Assembly (NCBI RefSeq): GCF_000174015.1
Contig: NZ_ACFE01000003.1
Span: 1 to 64,000, forward strand
Reading direction: 5' to 3'
Length of the DNA: 64,000 bases
Source: Lancefieldella rimae ATCC 49626
GTDB taxonomy: Bacteria > Actinomycetota > Coriobacteriia > Coriobacteriales > Atopobiaceae
Below are positions 60,922-64,000 of this stretch, one piece after another. A program made the position numbers and the translations under genes. Position 1 is the first letter of the stretch; the number at the start of each line of letters is the position of its first letter. The notes beneath the pieces are model-generated. The model had not been told where the DNA came from, ran no database searches, and worked only from the letters and a program-made list of their open reading frames with translations.

Positions 60922-62730
60922 CTATGGCTTCACGTGGCCCTGATCTGCCTTCGCAATTGCATCGGCAACGGTTTGAGCAAAAAGCTCACCGCCTGCATTA
61001 ATGGTTTCCGAATTGCTGCCAAAGTGAACATCATCGGTGCCGGGCCAAAGCTCGGGGTGGTCAACGGCCGTCTGATGCCAGTCGGCAATATAGATGTAGT
61101 CGTACTTCTCGGCAAGTTGTAACTCATACTCTCGAATGGCGGCAGCACCTGATGATGGATCGGTATGACGACCATCATGAGGAGTTACAAAAATGAGACG
61201 GTGACCCTTGGGGAGCATCTGGACGATTCTATCGATAGCGTCAGTGCCGCCTACCGGATTGGTTCCCAACGCAATCACCACATCTTGCATGACGGCATTA
61301 TTGGCAAGGTTAGTCTCAAGCACATCGGCACCCATACTCACGTTACGACTAACCGTTGCATCAATTTGAGCATCCGGAAGAGCCTTCTGTAGGTATGAAA
61401 TGGCTCGCAGGGAAACCGAATCTCCGATGTAGGTAACACCAGGAGTCACGTTATAATTGCTCGCTTGGGTACTGTCAGCCATTTTTCGCGTAACGGACAT
61501 ATGGCTGTCTGCCTGAATTGCGCCGTTGCTCAAATTACTGAGCTGAAATGTACTAATCGCAGGAGACGCTACTGACGTATATATTGTTGCCGCTAAGAGT
61601 ACGCAGCCAACAATGGCAAGCGGCTTTATTGCTCGCTCCGGACTGATCTTAAAACCTGCGATGCGTGGAGCGCGACCGGCCAAAAGCGGCTCGATGATAT
61701 AAAACGATATGCTCGCAAATGCTAAAGACGACACAACCGTTATGCCTGCAGACGTACCGGGATCAAACCTCTCCGACAACAGATTAAAAAGAGGCCAGTG
61801 AAAGAGATATACGCTGTAGCTGGTATCCGCAATATAAGAGACAACCTTTGGTTCTTTCACGTGAGGAGTCTTCTCGTGAAGAATGCGCATGGCAAGAATC
61901 ATCACTGCAGCCGCCAAAGAGGCCACCAAAAAACCAAATTGGTAGGTATGCAGATCATCAAACTTGAGAAATACCCCTAAAGCGCACAATAGTGCTCCAC
62001 TGGCAATTGCACAGAGAAGAACCTGTTTAGTGGCGTATTTTTTAACTATGCGGACAAATGCAGTGCTGGTTGTCGCAATACCGGCAAAGCAGGCAAGCAC
62101 TCCGCCAATAAAGAACGGAAAAATGTGTGTCTGCGTTGAAAAATACTGGATGGACAGATTAGAGGAGCTTTGAGCTCCGATGGCCATGGCAAGATAGCTG
62201 GCCACAAGCAATACGCCGGAAACAATACCAATGCGGATGCGCAAACCTTTTACGGAGCGCGAAAGCTTTGACAATATAAAGACCGCTACACCCCATAAAA
62301 TGTAGTAGTGCATTTCTACGGCAAGACTCCATGTATGCAAGAACAGATGTGGCGCAAACTGAGTCTCATAACTTCCGCCTAAAAGAATTTCATAATAATT
62401 GGTCACAAATCCCACGGCCGCCGCTGCCTGCTGAGCAATACCGGCGGTAAAGTCATTGCGAACCAACAGTGCCAACGGCGTAACCACCAGTACCATACCA
62501 ACCAGTGGCGGAACAATGCGGTAAAAGCGCCTCTTTAAAAATGCAACAAGGCCGATGCGCGTATCGCGAGCAAACTCATCAATGAGCAAAGCGGTAATGA
62601 GATATCCGGAGAAGGTAAAGAATACATCGACTCCTACAAAGCCGCCTGGCAGGGCAGGTTTGAAGAAGTGATACACCAGAACCAGAAGCAGTCCCGTTAT
62701 GCGGACGAAGGAAAACCATTTAATTCGCAC
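60922..62730 (-). CDS. OatA-like O-acetyltransferase (acyltransferase-3 plus SGNH)
   Basis: A 602-residue two-part enzyme. The N-terminal ~360 residues are an acyltransferase-3 membrane domain with about ten spans, the conserved LVLVYHFF His, and FLHTWSLAVEMHYY. The C-terminal ~180 residues form an extracytoplasmic SGNH esterase-like domain: TYIGDSVSLRA (Ser block) and TDDVHFGS (Asp-His block). OatA proteins acetylate peptidoglycan or another glycan, giving lysozyme resistance. The start is a GTG at 62730, 11 bp inside the MORN gene, so the two are coupled. Confidence 0.9.
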   Translation of the reverse strand: MRIKWFSFVRITGLLLVLVYHFFKPALPGGFVGVDVFFTFSGYLITALLIDEFARDTRIGLVAFLKRRFYRIVPPLVGMVLVVTPLALLVRNDFTAGIAQQAAAAVGFVTNYYEILLGGSYETQFAPHLFLHTWSLAVEMHYYILWGVAVFILSKLSRSVKGLRIRIGIVSGVLLVASYLAMAIGAQSSSNLSIQYFSTQTHIFPFFIGGVLACFAGIATTSTAFVRIVKKYATKQVLLCAIASGALLCALGVFLKFDDLHTYQFGFLVASLAAAVMILAMRILHEKTPHVKEPKVVSYIADTSYSVYLFHWPLFNLLSERFDPGTSAGITVVSSLAFASISFYIIEPLLAGRAPRIAGFKISPERAIKPLAIVGCVLLAATIYTSVASPAISTFQLSNLSNGAIQADSHMSVTRKMADSTQASNYNVTPGVTYIGDSVSLRAISYLQKALPDAQIDATVSRNVSMGADVLETNLANNAVMQDVVIALGTNPVGGTDAIDRIVQMLPKGHRLIFVTPHDGRHTDPSSGAAAIREYELQLAEKYDYIYIADWHQTAVDHPELWPGTDDVHFGSNSETINAGGELFAQTVADAIAKADQGHVKP

Positions 62731-63298
62731 TTTGATATATCCCCTGCTTAAAGACGCCTTGATACACTATACTATCCTCGGTAGTAAGAGTACCCTCTCC
62801 GTCCGGCTCTCCATTGACAAAATTACCCTCATATGTCCAGCCGTCCTTTGAGATAAACGTACCCGATCCGTTAAACGCACCGTCTTTGAATTGGCCTTTG
62901 TATGTGTCGCCGTTATCAAAGGTCATTGTACCCGCGCCATCCATACGACCGTGCAGGATGCCGCCCTCATAAGTAATGGCTCCGTCAGCCAGCGTAAGCA
63001 CTCCTGAGCTGGGGCGCGATACTACTATTAATGCATAAGCCGCACACAAAGCGAGAAGCCCTACCACTAAAAACTCTACCTTTGAGCGAAGCGACAATGG
63101 AGTCGAAGAGGCATGAATCACGCGAGAAGTGCTTCTAGTACGCGTTACTGAATCGGCGAGTACTCCCATGCCGGCAGATGAAAATTTATTCGGCGTCTGT
63201 CTTGTAGATGCAGATACGCCGTTAGAACCCTCTCGCACACTACGATTTGCGTGATGGGCATTTCTCTTGCTTGCTGAAAATCTTCTGGACTTGCTCAA
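62720..63298 (-). CDS. membrane-anchored MORN-repeat protein
   Basis: A 192-residue protein with a basic, Ser/Arg-rich cytoplasmic N-terminus (about 1-73), one membrane span (FLVVGLLALCAAYALIVV, near 75-93) and three to four extracytoplasmic MORN repeats (ITYEGGILHGRMDGAGTM, YKGQFKDGAFNGSGTF, YEGNFVNGEPDGEGTL, YQGVFKQGIYQ). MORN repeats mediate lipid or protein binding. Overlap with the O-acetyltransferase suggests a partner role at the wall. The start is a TTG with AGGAG upstream. Confidence 0.85.
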   Translation of the reverse strand: MSKSRRFSASKRNAHHANRSVREGSNGVSASTRQTPNKFSSAGMGVLADSVTRTRSTSRVIHASSTPLSLRSKVEFLVVGLLALCAAYALIVVSRPSSGVLTLADGAITYEGGILHGRMDGAGTMTFDNGDTYKGQFKDGAFNGSGTFISKDGWTYEGNFVNGEPDGEGTLTTEDSIVYQGVFKQGIYQSAN

Positions 63299-63493
63299 AA
63301 TCTCCTGCTTAACGACTACGTATGCTTGTTTCTTACTCCAACAAACTACCTATCAATAATTTATATCTAAAAACAGACTTATTGTAGCAATTTACGGCTC
63401 TTTCATCATTTTTCAATAAATCGGCGACAGAGTACGTTCGAGCGGGTAAACTCTTAGCTGTACGAAGATGCAACGCACTCACAAGGAGGGATC

Positions 63494-64000
63494 ATGCCGG
63501 AAGCAATTCGCAAGGTTAATGTTATTGGTCACTTAAACCCCGATACAGACAGTATCTGCGCAGCTATCTCCTATGCGTATCTCAAAAACAAAATCGACAG
63601 TCCTATCTACGAGGCTCGTCGTGCCGGTACTCTAAACCGCGAAACGGCCTTTGTCCTCAAGCACTTTGGATTTGAAGAGCCGCAGCTCATTACCACGGTA
63701 ACACCTCAAATTAAGGACGCTGAAATTCAAAAGCAACCAAAAGTTGACGGAGACATGAGCCTCTTTGACGCTTGGAACCTCATGCAAGATGTCAAACTGG
63801 ATACCCTTGTGGTTACCGATAGCACTGAGCACCTTGAAGGGCTTATCGCCGTTAAAGACATTGCGAACGCCAATATGGGTCTTATGGAGTCAAAGATGCT
63901 CTCCGAGACACATACCAGCTATAAAAACATTCTCTCCACGTTAGGCGGAACCATGCTTGTGGGAGATCCAAACGGTTTCGTCTCTCAAGGCGGTATTCGA
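63494..64000 (+). CDS. ppaC: manganese-dependent family II inorganic pyrophosphatase (partial)
   Basis: The gene begins at the ATG at 63494 with AAGGAGGG upstream and runs off the window. The visible ~169 residues start with the DHH-type metal site VIGHLNPDTDSICAAISYAYL and continue with a CBS-like insert (MSLFDAWNLMQDVKLDTLVVTD, LEGLIAVKDIANAN). This arrangement fits CBS-regulated family II pyrophosphatases, which hydrolyse pyrophosphate under adenine-nucleotide control. The C-terminal DHHA2 domain is outside the window. Confidence 0.9.
   Translation, partial: MPEAIRKVNVIGHLNPDTDSICAAISYAYLKNKIDSPIYEARRAGTLNRETAFVLKHFGFEEPQLITTVTPQIKDAEIQKQPKVDGDMSLFDAWNLMQDVKLDTLVVTDSTEHLEGLIAVKDIANANMGLMESKMLSETHTSYKNILSTLGGTMLVGDPNGFVSQGGIR

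Larger units (their letters stand above)
109..63129. repeat. dispersed motif CGAGAAGNNC, ~57 heptamer copies
   Basis: CGAGAAG occurs by eye at these starts. Plus strand: 109, 1297, 1642, 2330, 3648, 4024, 5437, 10405, 19306, 20886, 28576, 35601, 38909, 40209, 41199, 44315, 44871, 46810, 47376, 47533, 48852, 51407, 52921, 53923, 55869, 57756, 58662, 59001, 60813, 63052, 63123. As CTTCTCG: 453, 3772, 6930, 8913, 10358, 10856, 14477, 15570, 16858, 19213, 20467, 20937, 26423, 31178, 33936, 33986, 37619, 39312, 42581, 44171, 45786, 48535, 52911, 54962, 61105, 61870. About 42 of 57 have C three bases after the heptamer. Hand counts may miss a few. Confidence 0.8.

Noticed and set aside
109-63129. 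CGAGAAG enrichment explained simply by Glu-Lys (GAG AAG) codon pairs
   Set aside because: Many copies lie in minus-strand genes in the plus orientation, where the coding strand reads CTTCTCG, and about 11 are intergenic. The extra C at +3 is also independent of frame.
1-64000. CRISPR arrays, insertion sequences or rRNA genes
   Set aside because: No regularly spaced identical repeats, transposase motifs or rRNA signatures were found.

Overview
The window looks like the chromosome of a Coriobacteriia actinobacterium, most likely Atopobiaceae (Lancefieldella/Atopobium/Olsenella type). I infer this from the ribosomal-ecfAT-truA gene order, a CarD regulator, a monoderm tad/Flp pilus locus without a secretin, fermentative genes (D-lactate dehydrogenase, pyruvate kinase, glycerol dehydrogenase-like enzymes), PTS sugar uptake, and a base composition that by eye sits in the high 40s % GC. 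The species is not established. I see no prophage, IS element, CRISPR array or rRNA.

Layout. 1-2.5 kb: a G-rich left edge and two divergent family 2 glycosyltransferases (cell-surface glycan). 2.5-6.9 kb: a degenerate LytR-CpsA-Psr-like protein, truA, ecfT and a fused double EcfA ATPase. 6.9-16.7 kb: a minus-strand ribosomal block, rplE-rpsN-rpsH-rplF-rplR-rpsE-rpmD-rplO-secY-adk-map-infA-rpmJ-rpsM-rpsK-rpsD-rpoA-rplQ. It begins abruptly at rplE; rplX, rplN and the S10 half are not in the window. 16.9-24 kb: HAD hydrolase, ACT-domain protein, CarD, a tannase/feruloyl-esterase-like lipoprotein, a small RDAC-motif protein, tRNA-Phe, an Xre regulator and a DUF2207 membrane protein. 24.1-33.7 kb: a complete minus-strand tad pilus operon of 13 overlapping genes. 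33.9-38.5 kb: a beta-glucoside PTS (IIA, IIB, IIC), GH1 6-phospho-beta-glucosidase and a divergent GntR regulator. 38.5-48 kb: rsgA, a P-type cation ATPase with a foldable leader, D-lactate dehydrogenase, pyruvate kinase, an iron-type dehydrogenase and a phospholipase-C-like protein. 47.4-51.3 kb: pheS-pheT behind a T-box leader. 51.3-57.7 kb: znuABC zinc importer, a DUF421/DUF3290 pair, ferritin and ettA. 58-64 kb: gldA, a small membrane protein, glycerate kinase, an OatA-like O-acetyltransferase overlapping a membrane-anchored MORN protein, and the start of a family II pyrophosphatase.

The most unusual signal is not a gene. The heptamer CGAGAAG (either strand) occurs about 57 times by hand count, against about 8 expected for a random 7-mer on both strands. 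About 42 of the copies have C three bases further on (CGAGAAGNNC, best form GGCGAGAAGNAC). Copies lie on both strands in near-equal numbers, inside genes in both orientations and in most longer spacers, roughly one per 1.1 kb. That spacing and lack of orientation resemble a DNA uptake signal more than a codon bias or a polar chromosome motif. Flp/tad pili are known to support natural transformation in the actinobacterium Micrococcus luteus, so the tad locus here offers a possible partner. This link is inference.

Other regulatory signals: three 7-bp half-sites at exactly 11-bp spacing (an OmpR/PhoB-type array) upstream of the tad operon; palindromes between the GH1 gene and gntR; a near-palindrome upstream of the iron-type dehydrogenase; and a leader hairpin in front of znuA.
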